Origin: Stenopsyche tienmushanensis
Taxonomy: Eukaryota > Arthropoda > Insecta > Trichoptera > Stenopsychidae
Direction: 5' to 3'
DNA: 64,000 nucleotides
NCBI GenBank assembly: GCA_008973525.1
Contig: WACJ01000523.1
Span: 682,001 to 746,000, forward strand
This document shows positions 35,641 to 47,220 of this stretch, piece by piece. A program made the translations under genes and the position numbers. The notes under the pieces were generated by a model. That model did no database searches. It saw only the letters and a list, made by a program, of their open reading frames with translations, and was not told the DNA's origin. Each line of letters starts with the position of its first letter. Within the stretch, counting starts at the first letter, position 1.

Positions 35641-36389
35641 TAAGATTTGCCAATAATGAAGAGGTACGACGGCAATTTCTAGGGGCTCGGATATCTTATA
35701 ATTAAATCTATGAAAATTATATGATTGCCAATTTAATAATGAAGCCAATTATAATACATTGACGTATTTTAGTACTGCATTATAGCATTAATTTTTAGAA
35801 GCGTTAATCATCAGAATCATCATCATTCTCTGATTGACCGTTTATAATTGAAGCTGAATTAATATGAATTTGATGATCTTCCATTAATAGTCTCTTTATA
35901 ATCCATCAAATTAATAATTGGATTTTGATTGCCTATAAATACATATTGATTTTTCGATATGATCGGTCGATTTAGTTGCTTTAAATATCCGGTATATTTA
36001 TGTACATTTTTTGATGGTGATTTCTTTGCAATAGTTTTTTGCACTTTGATGATGCGAAATTTCAGAATTGCTATCAATACAGGGTGCGGCAGGAAGACTA
36101 CCTTATTTTAAGAATAAAAACGTTAAGTCTTGTTCTTTCAAATGAGTGCTATATTATAATATTTTCCCAGAGTTTCCCCGCTATACTTTGCACATCAGTA
36201 ACATTTCTTCTTAACCAATATTCTTATTAAAATCCTATTAGAACTGTAATTTACATCTAGTTTCTTGTTTGATAGCTATATTATGCGGTAATTTGGATTT
36301 TATCAATGCAAAAACGTAAAATTACTTCAATGTCGAGGACATAACGATATGTAAAAGCTTTTAAAGCATAAATTTGCAATCTATTTAGA
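35641..36389. other. Intergenic, nothing firm
   Basis: GTGCGGCAGGAAGACTACCT at about 36085 is another end of the GCGGCAGG repeat seen at 19993 and 20190. Confidence 0.4.
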
Positions 36390-36780
36390 TCTGCGCATGC
36401 GCAGACCCAGCGCGCGTTTGATTGTATGTTCTATGAAGATGATTTTCATAGGGCTAACGTTTATGTTGCGGTAGGTGATTATGGAAAGTGATTTTATGGA
36501 CAGGGTGTACCGTGCGAATGTGAGTAATGCATTTATTTATATAGGAGTTAGTTGGGTGTGGGAGGGGGAGGGGGGATAGCTGGCGGCTCTCCACTTGGGT
36601 GGTCCTGACTGTACTCCAACTCGACTCAACTCGACTGCTGCTCTCGCCATAATATTTCAAATTCTCCATATTAATTAGATATTGCCATTTTTTTAGCATC
36701 CTTATTTGATTAATAGCCCCCCAAAAAATAATAATAAATTACGGCGAACGGGAATCACATTCCTCCTGTAGATCGCGTGT
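36390..36780. promoter_or_regulatory. Island with NRF1/Ewg palindrome, G-tract and Ci/Gli site
   Basis: TGCGCATGCGCA at 36394-36405 is the perfect NRF1/Erect wing site, inside the 16-bp palindrome TCTGCGCATGCGCAGA. A four-run G tract at 36554-36575 fits a G-quadruplex. TGGGTGGTC at 36596-36604 is a perfect Ci/Gli site on the minus strand. No paired repeat lies here. It could be an enhancer or a promoter of an unannotated transcript. Confidence 0.4.
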
Positions 36781-37569
36781 CCTACCGACTGTCGAACGCA
36801 TCGCTCATACGAGACAGATCGAACATCGCACCGAGATCCCGACTAAATTTCGCACACGATCTACCATCGATCTTCAAAGCTCACGAATCGACATCAACAA
36901 TTCGGTTTATTGACAAACGACTTGTCAATTCATATCAGAAATGCAAACTAGTTTATCATTTTTGACACTTACGGACAGGTGATGACAAGCGACTTTATTA
37001 AGCCCTTACAATACATCATCTTATAGACAATGTTAATAAAGTTTTGAGACACTTTTGTAAATAATGAAAATATTTATTAGAATATCATCCGTACCGGAAG
37101 ATCTTCAATAAAAATATTTGCATAGATATTGGCAACAAATAGAAACAAGCGATTAAGAAAAGGAAACAAGTTATTCGGATGAACACGTTTTTAAATATAC
37201 AAGGGCCACTAGTTTGCAAATTCTTTGTCGGATCCAAGATGTTAACACTTGGCATAATTTATTTGGAATTTATGTGAATTGCGTCAATATCGAATGCTGG
37301 CAAAAATAGGGAAGATGATTGAAGCACATGAACAATATTTACCCCGAAGACAATTCAACAGTGCATAACATGTCTATGAACTGACATAGCTGAAGACAAG
37401 CAAGGTTAATATTAAAATGCAGACATGATCATAAGTTGAAGACCACCCTGGACAAAGTAAATGAATGCAATAATTGCATCGCGTTGCATAACATGCAATA
37501 AAATCGATTGCATCAAATTAATTTTAAATTTATTAGCTTTTAGAATACTCAACTCTCAAGCAATAGACT
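36781..37569. other. Intergenic, nothing firm
   Basis: A Ci/Gli near-match (GACCACCCT) is at 37441-37449. Confidence 0.35.
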
Positions 37570-37690
37570 TGATGGCTAAAAGACGTGGCTATGTTTTGTG
37601 TAATATATAATAAAATAGGTATAGCGGTTACTTTATGCTATGTATACACACAGTAGAAACGCATACACAGTATACACGTTTCACTTCATC
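37570..37690 (+). mobile_element. Repeat R5, copy 3 (short)
   Basis: GTTTTGTGTAATATATAATA, then AAAATAGG, then diverged ACACAGTAGAAACGCATACA. Confidence 0.6.
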
Positions 37691-39772
37691 ATGATCTAAG
37701 CAGATCATTGCAATATTTATCATTGATTCCACACAACATGTTTTAACCCTTTTATTGGTGTGCTAAACATTGATGCATTCGTATGTTCATCGTTTATTGT
37801 CCACACAAATCCACTTTTCTCTCATGACCGCGCAGCGTGAATCAAGCTTGAATTTCAATAAATGAACCCCCAACACTGTTGATATAATTGTGTCCTTGAA
37901 TTTTAAATATATAATTGGTTCATGTGGATTTTAACTATTTATTATGATTCTAAGAAGACCACCGATGATCCAAAAAGACCTGATGGTTTTCAATCGGATA
38001 CGAACAATTTCCATTATAATTTTAATGTTTATTTTGCACAACACTCAACGTGCATTCAAACGCATATATGCGTGATTACTAAACAACGGGATAATATTTT
38101 GTACATTTATGATATTGTAAGACTTTGAGTAGAACTTGATTTTGGATTTGATCTGTTTGAAATATAGAGGTGGATGTCCCAAGTACACAATGACTTTTGC
38201 ATTATTCGATGATGTGAATCGTCCGAATTGTCTTCAAGTTCAGCGCGCGGTCGTGACCCAGTGGGGTGAGCGATCCCCCCGGCTACTTCCGCTTCCGGAC
38301 TGTGGTTAATTAATATTTGAGATTGGCAACGTCATTATTGTGCATGCGAACCTTAGGCCATCTGTCATGTACGCGGTACCACTGGTCCGGTGTTCGGCCG
38401 TAATAAAGTGCTTAAGTGTTTATGCTTGCATATGCTGCCAATAGTCAGCCTGTATGCACATCTTGATATTACTCCATCGACATCATGCCTCTCTTTATAA
38501 GAATCGTGAGCAATACTTTTTGCGGAAAGACCCCGCCGTTTAAAACTGGTAACAATTAGAGAACCTGAATTAAGCCTTTTGGACGACGACGGAAAACCGA
38601 ACCTCGACGTCGGTGAGCAGTTTCTGCTTTTTTGTGACCTTTACCACTGCCTCAATTCGTACGAAGGGCATAACGACCGACGTAATTTCTTATGCTTGAG
38701 GTTTTTTTTCGGTCATTCTTCCAGGGTTGAAATACCACTAGCTGCGAAGCGTTTGAATTGCGGGTTCCACTATTTCTCTGTCAAGTTTGCACGTACGTAT
38801 TTCGTCGTGGAAACTATTTACATTGAAGAATGTTGCAGCTTTCGACACCGTCTTGCTTGCCATATTTTCAACTGAGAATCTGCATTCATCGCGGAAATCG
38901 GAATATGAGCATTTTATTCAAGTCTCTTCCTTTGACATAGACCCTGCATATATCTCATTAAAAGCATAAATAACATGTCTCTACACACTAACGACAAAAA
39001 GTTCGGAAACGCTTATTACTTTGTTTATTACATAATATCAACATTAAGGTGAAAATACAAATTGATTAAAATAAATCTCATAATATTCACCTTTGGCAAT
39101 TTTTTCCAATCAATTAAACAATCACTTGATAAATCTTTCCGTGATTCTTGTAGATCATTCCAACACATATTGAAACAAGTAGATAAAAGATTTTTTGCAT
39201 TTTGAAAACAATCTCATCCCATAATAGCCTAAATAGAGATGTTTTTTTTAAGATAATCATCCGTAATCTATATGTAGATTTTGGACGGTCCGGTCTTTTC
39301 CTACTTTTCAAAGTCCAAGTCTCCTAGTGTTTACTAAGAGTATAATGCTGCAAATCTTCAATTTTCTGCAATTCGTCGGATTTAAAGGCTTTTATTTCAT
39401 AGTATAATGATATACACACGAATAATGATATTTGATTGGACTTAATAATTATTATAAAAATTAATATAAAAATCCATTTTTAACACGTTTTATTGCGTCT
39501 TATTGCATGTAATTTAGAATTATGAGACAGGAAAATTAAAAAAAAACTCCTTCATATACTTGTCGGTAGTGAATATATGATAAGGCTATCCTGCTTCCAT
39601 ATTAATTATCTGATTGATTAAATATTAATATGGTAAAACTTGAACTATTAATATGAAGGTTAATTAATATAGTAATTATATTATTACAGCGCTCAATAAA
39701 AAATGTGCGCAAAACAATTATTGTATACATAAATGCAATTCTATATAAATATATTTTGCTGCTTATACAGTC
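37691..39772. other. Intergenic, no gene recognised
   Basis: 38200-38950 is GC-richer and transposon-free by eye. Two plus-strand frames (38579-38875 and 38787-38969) overlap there, but neither shows a known domain. Confidence 0.35.
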
Positions 39773-39815
39773 AACCCTCCTATAGAGTTCACTTCATTTG
39801 TGGCGTCTTTTATAT
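39773..39815. mobile_element. Pogo-like MITE, left end only
   Basis: TACAGTCAACCCTCCTATAG matches the 7306 copy. It is interrupted soon after, and an R3 element begins at 39828. Confidence 0.6.
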
Positions 39816-39827
39816 GAGTGCAAAATA

Positions 39828-40512
39828 CTTAAGCCTTTTTTTGTGCGGTAGATGCGTTCCGCGGAAAATCGCACAAAAAAAGCTATGACTTACATATAAA
39901 AAGTGAAGATGTGTTCCATGTTTTTTAAAAACCGCATAACTTTGAAACAGCTATATAAAATATATCCAAAATCGTATAAAAAAGTTAATAAAAAAACAAT
40001 AAGACGATTAAAAAATAACATTTTTGGTAACATTTAAAGGACGTCTTGCATCATTGGTAAAATTTTAAGGATGTCAGGCATATGAAATCTCAAATTTCAG
40101 GCATCCACTAGAGAAATATTAATTATTTTAATTACAAACTATCATCGCTGTATGATAACTTTCATTGCGATTTTCGATATGACTCAAAATCTCTCTCTTC
40201 TTCTATTGTCAATGTCATCATTATTCTGTGTAGATTTTCTCTTTCCAACAATATATGTCATAATTAGTAAAAATGTCACTATAGTCCAAAATGACGACTG
40301 TTTAAAATAAGTTCAGTCAAGTCATTTTTGGCATTTACACAGTCCCAAATTATTTTTTTTTGCAAATTTCGGTTAGTGTTGATGATTCATTTCCTATTTT
40401 ATCCAAAATATCTCAATTCGTACTCTTTATGAAATAAAAAAAATGCTCTAAAAAAAACCGCATAACTTCGAAATCGCACAAAAAAACAGTCGCACCAAAA
40501 GAGGTTTGATTG
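39828..40512 (+). mobile_element. R3 non-autonomous TA element, longest copy
   Basis: 685 bp, from CTTAAGCCTTTTTTTGTGCG after TA 39826-39827 to GGTTTGATTG. The left subterminal block GGTAGATGCGTTCCGCGGAA and the right block CCGCATAACTTCGAAATCGC are intact. There is no open frame of transposase type. Confidence 0.8.
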
Positions 40513-41052
40513 ATTCGAAGATCATCATTAGAGGTATTTAAATTTGATTTGCAACAAATTTACTTTAAAAAAGTCGAAAAAATTAAATTCAATATTAAAA
40601 CATTTCGATGCTCAAAATACTTATAAGATAAGTTTTTGGCTCTTATTTCATGATTTTCTATGTTTTGCATTTTTTGCAACACTTAATCAAACAGTTCTTC
40701 TGCGTTATTAACATCATCGGCAGCTGTTTAAACTGCATGCTATGTAATATCAATATCCCTAATAAATTTATTCCAACCCAATCGTATTTGATTTCGATAT
40801 AACCATAGTCAAAAGTATTATATCGATTGATTTTTTAAATCGAAACAAAATGATAAATCGGCTCATTGATATGAAACATTTAGAAAGTTTGTATAATATG
40901 AGACTCTAAATTGTTTAAAGTATACTGTATATACTGCATGCATTTATAAATTATACTAAATTGATTTAAAGATGGTGAGATAAGAAATAAATCAATCGAT
41001 CGATTCGAGTCTAGCGATTCCCAAAGCTTATATTGTCTGTAAAATTTATATA
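40513..41052. other. Intergenic, nothing recognised
   Basis: AT-rich, no paired repeats. Confidence 0.4.
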
Positions 41053-41181
41053 CAGTATATTCAACCCTCCTACAGCGTATACGCTTGTATAAATGTATAA
41101 ATTTTGAATGGTTGTCTAACTTCCTATAGCGTTTTTCTTCTATAGAATGGTCTCTATCTTCATGCTATAAAAGGATTAGAT
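41053..41181. mobile_element. Pogo-like MITE, complete but diverged
   Basis: TA, then CAGTATATTCAACCCTCCTA at left, and AAAAGGATTAGATA at right. The interior AACTTCCTATAGCGTTTTTC is shared with 30217-30326. Confidence 0.65.
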
Positions 41182-42585
41182 ATATTTTTATTGCAATATT
41201 GGCGTTAAATGAGTATCGTATTGATTTATCTATTATTATGATATCATGCCTTCATTTATGGATTGGATGGATTATTTTAATGTATGGGATTAAAAGCATG
41301 ACGCCATAGCAATATCAAGCTAAAATGTGTATGCAAATGTTAATCTTTATAAATGATTGCAGTTTTGAAAGCTTTGGAGTGGCTGAACCCGTCTCGAATA
41401 TGATTCTGTAATAAATGAAATCGGCATGCGAGAATAAGGTAAAATATTTATTGTTTGCTGTCGCATTTGTATATTTTAATCTTCGTGGCCTTTCAACAGG
41501 AGCTCTCAACCTTTCGAGTGCAGCTTTTAGTGCTTCATAGTATCGATGTATTTCAGAGCATCCCAAAAAAGGAACTACGTGGATGATTTCATGTGAATGG
41601 AATCAATGGCGATCTAGGGTCGGAATGAATTCATTCACGGAAGAAATATTAGATGAGTATCTCGTTTTTTTTCGTGGATCGGTGTCTGAGAAAAAAAGTC
41701 CAGAAGACAATGGTCAATCAATCCGGGTCCATTGTTTTATCTTATCTCTGGTTTAATGCACCGGTAGTGAACCCCGTCCATTAGATTCGCAAGAGGCGTA
41801 TTGACTAATCACCATGTCACTGATGTTAAATGCAGACAACACTTTCCTTTGTCACTCTGAATTTATCACATCATGCTGATATAAACACACGACCCAATAT
41901 GCGTGCGAAGCCTCCTAACAAAACAACATGCTAAGCCTTCATTTTTTACACATTGATGATTGACCAACGAACAGAAATCGTGTTTTTAGCTAAATTAAAC
42001 CCCTGACTCGTTGCGAAATATAAGTATTTTTGGGTTATTTTAATCGATTTTTCATATGATCGTCTTGTCATCGTTAAATTCGATGATGATTGCAGACATC
42101 ACATATCGTCTCAATGGAATCACACTGTGATGGGTTTAAAATAATTTTGGATCTTAAACTAGGGTTGTCCAATCACAAATATATTTCCTTTTGAATATAT
42201 TTTTCAAATTACCCTCAGTTGAAATCAGCATGGATAAAAAATGTAAGCAAAAACATCAATAAATTACCATTATATTAGTAGAACCCAAATAGGTTTTCGT
42301 TTTATTGCTTGACCGTTTTTGGAGACTAGGCTGCTGCACTTTCAAGTCATGTTTTATGCTATTTCGGCGACTATACCCATCAAGAATAAATTGTGATTTT
42401 TAAAATTCAAATTTAACAACCCAATTTACAATGGATCGACTTTCGTCGAGTGAAGAATTTATTCAAAAATTAATACTTTATAATTTTCTCAAAAAAGAGA
42501 CAAGTGGAGAGAGGTTATATCTAACGATGGAAATTACATTTTGTAATAATATGTTAAAAATAAAAAGTATATTAGCATTCAAATT
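41182..42585. other. Intergenic, no gene recognised
   Basis: 41570-42120 is transposon-free by eye and GC-richer. No coding signature was seen. Confidence 0.35.
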
Positions 42586-42589
42586 TTTG

Positions 42590-42637
42590 ATTGATTCAAC
42601 AATGATTATATTTAATAATAATCATTGTTGGATCAAT
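42590..42637. other. Near-perfect short hairpin
   Basis: Arms 42590-42608 (ATTGATTCAACAATGATTA) and 42619-42637 pair over 19 bases with one G-U, around a 10-base AT loop. The stem is too short for a typical miRNA precursor. Confidence 0.5.
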
Positions 42638-42639
42638 TC

Positions 42640-42994
42640 TTAGTTATAATAGACCTTTTCTTACGATGTATTACTTAATTTTTTTGTTGATTTATAATGT
42701 GATTTTTATTACACAGAATATCCCAAACGTAGCGAAATTGTGTCAATTATTAATAATTTGCAATACATTTGAATTTATGTCTTAATTTGACTCTTTAATA
42801 CGCTAAAAAATCATAAATTTAAATTGTGATGTAAAATGAAGTATTGGCGCTCCAATACGGCCATTGACGTACGCGGGTGCGTTCTGCTTTCGAGCCGCCG
42901 AGCCGGTGATACCGAGCGGTGGGATGGAGGTGGTCGGGTGCTAATAAAAATACTGTCGTCTTAACTAATTCCTTTTATTTATGGAGAGTGACGC
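42640..42994. other. Intergenic
   Basis: A GC-rich, CpG-containing stretch at 42860-42940 (GACGTACGCGGGTGCGTTCT) borders the Z element and may belong to a repeat. Nothing else was seen. Confidence 0.35.
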
Positions 42995-43600
42995 CGCAGC
43001 TATCAGTCTGCGGGAAGAACATCTTCCCGCCGCCAAGGTTAACCGATGAAACGCCCCTCCTGAGCAGATGAAAAAACAGTGTACGCGCAAGAAGCGATAG
43101 ATGTTGTTATTTTAGACGCAATGTATATGCAGGATGACAGAATACATCACTGTTAAACATTTGATGAGTATTTTTGAGGAAAGAGACAAAGACGGAGAGA
43201 GTGTCTTGCGTACATCGTACGATTGTATAGATCTATGACCCAAATGTATCTACTAATAATGATAACCCAAATAAATCTATTTCAAGCTTCAACAAATGCA
43301 TCTTGTTACAAAAAATGAAGACACGCATGTCTATTATTTATGTTTACGCAAAGAAATGAACAAATGTTCATTTGTGTTCATAAGTTCAGTACTTATTTAT
43401 TGATATACAAGATTGATTCACGCTGAGCGGAGCTGAGAGATAAGTGCATTTGTATGAACGAAAAGCGGTGTACAAATGAATATAGCATCTATGTTTACAT
43501 CATTTTAAAATTAACTCACTGCTCAAAGGGTTAATCTGGCGTATTGAATTTATACAGATCAATAGCATCATTGAATGGGGATGCCATTTCATTTACGCAA
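42995..43600 (+). mobile_element. Z element, copy 3, split by an insertion
   Basis: GCGGGAAGAACATCTTCCCG through GAATACATCACTGTTAA is the left part. The right part resumes at TTAATCTGGCGTATTGAATT and ends near GAATGGGGATGCCATTTC. A piggyBac-like element sits between, flanked by TTAA. Confidence 0.65.
43157..43530 (+). mobile_element. PiggyBac-like MITE nested in Z
   Basis: TTAA lies at 43153-43156 and 43531-43534. The right end is GCTCAAAGGG, the inverse of CCCTTT. The interior TGCGTACATCGTACGATTGT matches the element at 25417. The left end is mutated. Confidence 0.65.
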
Positions 43601-43659
43601 CAGTGACTCAAATGTAAAACATAAATTTAAAAAAAAAAATTAAATTATAGGCACGGTAG

Positions 43660-43920
43660 GGCAAATTGTCCTGAACGTCACGAAAAGTGAAACGCTTCGC
43701 TTTCTCCAACTGCAAAAGAGAAGTATAAAAATAAGAATCGTTTCTTGTATTTGGGTCGTATAGGTCTATGGCTAGGCACATGCGCAGTGCGACGCTTCTA
43801 CTGTGTACGTCTATACGTAGCACAATGCAGCCATTAAACCTAGAGTAGCACGTCTATTTTATTATATATTACACAATACACAGCCACATCTTTTAGCTGA
43901 TAATTTCCTTTAACATGTTG
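43660..43920 (-). mobile_element. Repeat R5, longest copy
   Basis: The inverse of copy 1, with both the TGTGTAATATATAATAAAAT part and the CGTCACGAAAAGTGAAACGC part, separated by GGCACATGCGCAGTGCGACG. It lies about 60 bases from a Z element, as copy 2 also lies beside one. Confidence 0.65.
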
Positions 43921-44389
43921 CACTAAATTCACGTTCTATTAAATAGGTAGACGGGAAAGTAATCAATAGTATTACTAGTAGTTCAAAATGACCAAATTAA
44001 GAATATTTTCAAATATTTTACAACAAATCGTTTTAACAACAAACGTTCAAATTTGACAGATAAATTAGGCATTTAAGCCGCAAATCATTATCGTAACTTT
44101 CCAGGAATTCCAACACTGAATTAAAAATGCATCAAACTGATCCAAGCAAGCGCCCATATAATTATTTGGCATAACTGTGTGCTTCCTAATTTCAATTTGT
44201 TACTCCAGATTTATTAGACAATTTTGATTAAAGCTACATAATGTATTTTCTGTGAATATTTGAAAATAGAGGAATGGATGAGCATGATGGATTTCCTAGC
44301 AAGTTTATGGCGGAGAAACATTGTAAGATTCCATGTAATTTCATGTGAGCATTTCTCTTTGAGGTTCTAAATATCCTCAATTAGCTTTC
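43921..44389. other. Intergenic, nothing recognised
   Basis: AT-rich, no paired repeats. Confidence 0.35.
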
Positions 44390-45075
44390 ATCCGAATTCT
44401 TAGGCTGGTGCAATTCCTTCAACGCGTCCACGTAAAGGACTCAAAGTCGAATATTTTTCCGACTTACGACGACAGGATTATTAATGGGCGTTATGAGAGT
44501 CCGACGTTCTGCGAGCACGAAGGAATCCCTCAGAGGAGTGAAGAATGAATAAATAACCCGCGGAATGCGGCTTATTAATTACTGAAAAAGCGCAGCCCTA
44601 CGAAAAGCCATTCCGGAACATATTAACGAGTGAGTACGCGGAATTAAACTAGCCGGGGCCCATATATTAGTCGGCAGTTTAGGCTAATGGCGAAAAAAGA
44701 GCCGTCCTACACAATAACGACCGATATTTTAGTCGTCGGCAATAATTAGAGGCGAACGGTGTAGTTCAGGACTCTTTGTGGCGGGACAAATAAAGATGGT
44801 GGCTCATTAAATCCTCCGAGGATATTTGGTGGAGCAGAGCTCCCGGTCAAATTGGTCATGATTTATTGGCTACTAATTGGACTCAGTATTTCTGAAATAA
44901 TTATGATATATGAGCTGCGCAAGTGTGGTCGTCTCACGACGAAAGCCGACCATGACGGGAACGGAAACGGAAATGTCAACCAATTACTCCTTTTTGCACC
45001 ACAAAATGACAATTAACATTAGCTATGGACGATTAAATAATCCCTAAATCATTGAAACCCAATTGAAATTGGTTC
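44390..45075. promoter_or_regulatory. Homeodomain-core-rich transposon-free island
   Basis: A GC-richer island packed with TAAT/ATTA cores (for example CTTATTAATTAC, CAATAATTAGAGG, TACTAATTGGAC, AATAATTATGAT, CAATTAACATTAG). It also has GCCATTCCGG and GCCATTAAAC, which contain the Pho core GCCAT. It has no paired repeats and no long frame. Candidate shared enhancer or Polycomb element by motif content only. Confidence 0.35.
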
Positions 45076-45100
45076 ATTGACCTTTTTACGCCATTAAACC

Positions 45101-45116
45101 ATATATATATATATCT
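45101..45116. repeat. AT microsatellite
   Basis: A short AT run. Confidence 0.8.
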
Positions 45117-45949
45117 TATTTTTTAGCATACTTCTGCATCTGAGAAAAATCTGTGTTAAATATTGCATCTAATAAGACTGGTTTGCGAATGCAGAAACTT
45201 CATTGCACAACGATCGATATTGATCATTCCGCAATTAGTCGTATCGAACGATATTTAGAACATTTTTAATGGACAAGCAATTTTGATAAATCTGATGGCA
45301 TATTAATGAAAATATTCCATTTCTCTACAAATTTACAAATCAGAGTTCAGTCTCTAAACTCATCATAAATTTGTAAATTCTGTCGTTAGAAAATTCTTTA
45401 CAAATAATTGGCATTATAATGAACTGCTCTGATATTTTTAGACCGCTAAATAAATTGAGATTCCAAAAAAAGTAATTATTATCTGAATGCCATAGAAAAA
45501 TTTCCGTAAAAAATGCCTAAAAATCAGACCATTGAACCGTTATTTTTTTATTTCGGTTTTGGTTTCTTATTATCTTATTGAAAACTTATTATTTTTCATT
45601 TTTGGTTCTCCTACGTATAGGCTAAGAATTTGCAATTTATTTATAAGAATTTCTTTCTAGAAAATGTCTGGAATTTTAGAGTTATCATGTAAGACAGCAA
45701 TTTTTAAACTGGGTGTCCGCGAAAAAATAAAAAGACATTTATCTATGCTTAAACAATATATTTCCATGGAATTATAAGAAGATTTATTTTGACCAAGAAA
45801 TATTTGTTTAAAAAATTAAGTCAAGTAAAAATTAAGGGTAAAGATGGGGTCCACGAAAAAAATTTTGCTCAAGAAGGGGTCCGCGGACTATATAAGTTTA
45901 AGAAGCGAATTTAAGATATTGCAACATAAACTGATCATTAGATTGATTG
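45117..45949. other. Intergenic, nothing recognised
   Basis: Contains a diverged ACCG-type repeat at 45520-45560 and a GGGGTCCACGAAAA/GGGGTCCGCGGACT repeat pair at 45845-45890. Confidence 0.35.
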
Positions 45950-46045
45950 ATTTACGCTGTAATTGGGGGCCACGTTGCTCAGACGCGAAAATCGCACCCT
46001 CTCATTCTCTATGGGCGCATATGCGCACAGCCAAATACTCGAATT
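45950..46045. repeat. Repeat S, copy 2
   Basis: GGGGGCCACGTTGCTCAGAC through GGGCGCATATGCGCACAGCC matches 4684-4790 in the same orientation. Confidence 0.7.
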
Positions 46046-46702
46046 GTTATAGATATTTTCGAATTGTTGTTTCGTTTCGGCAAATATAACGGTTTTACCA
46101 GCTATCGATTTAGTTTCGGTACAAGACCCTGCTAAAAATAATTTCATATGACCAATTAATGTTTGACAAATATAACTGTAAATGTAAAAGATCAATTTAA
46201 AAAATAATATTTAAATTGACAGACATCAGTGGCTGCCATGGTGTGTTATACTCGGCGTACTGATTATAAACCTCGAAAGCCAAGGGACTAAAAACATCAT
46301 GTTTTACGAGGGAAATTCAAATATAAACCGGAATTTTGTGTGTTTATTGGAAAGTAACGGAATTAAGAAACTTCTTATCCAATAAAATAAACGTATTTCT
46401 AATGAAATATGTGGATAAATAAGATAATGCGTTTGTATTTTTAAATATCACTAATAAATTTGTAAAATTCCGGGTTATATTTGAATCCCCGTCGTATATT
46501 TAAAAAAAAATGTTGTGCAATTTAAAATTCCGTCAATCTTTGGCTTTTCTCCGAGTCAATCATTGGCAGTCGCCAATGGCTGACATTGCGTATTGGTAAA
46601 AATCGATGGCAGTCACCGGTGGGTGTCACGACACGATACGTGTTAAAGATTATGAATAGGAATAAAAAACTCTACTTTTAATATTTTTGATCAATAACTT
46701 AA

Positions 46703-47220
46703 CCCTTTGCGTTCCGTAAATATTTTAGACATTTTTAAGATAAAACGTTTTTTTCAATTTTTAAGTTATTATTTAAAAAATCTATTATTTTTTACTAAAG
46801 TTGTACATTTTACTAATATATTATACAGAGTCATTATATTTTATAGTTAATAATTAGATAATGTATGGTATCTCTCAAAACATTGGCCAAAATGGTGATC
46901 AGGTTTTTTAAAATTTCATTTTGCACATTCGTTAGTATCGGTCAAAAATATTATGATTACGTAAAAATATCGTAAGTATAATCGGATATGTTCACTAAAA
47001 CGCGCGTTAAGAGTCACTACCTGTGTTTTAGGATTTTATCCGGGCAACAGTCCTTTTCCTTTGTATCTCTAGCACTATGAAAGATCATAAAAACCAATAT
47101 TCCTTTCCAAATACTGTCCTGAACACGATATGCAAAATAAAATCACATGATTTTAATTCAGAGAGGGGAAAAAATATAGAAACAAAATGTCGAGCCAGAC
47201 TCGACATAGGACCGGAAAGA
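46703..47220 (+). mobile_element. Candidate piggyBac-like MITE
   Basis: Starts CCCTTTGCGTTCCG directly after TTAA (46699-46702). Near 47190-47216 is TGTCGAGCCAGACTCGACAT followed by AGGACCGGAAAG, which could be the mutated inverse end. The right TTAA is not preserved. Confidence 0.45.

Noticed and set aside
42590..42637. miRNA precursor
   Set aside because: The stem is only about 19 bp with a 10-base loop and shows no flanking base pairing.
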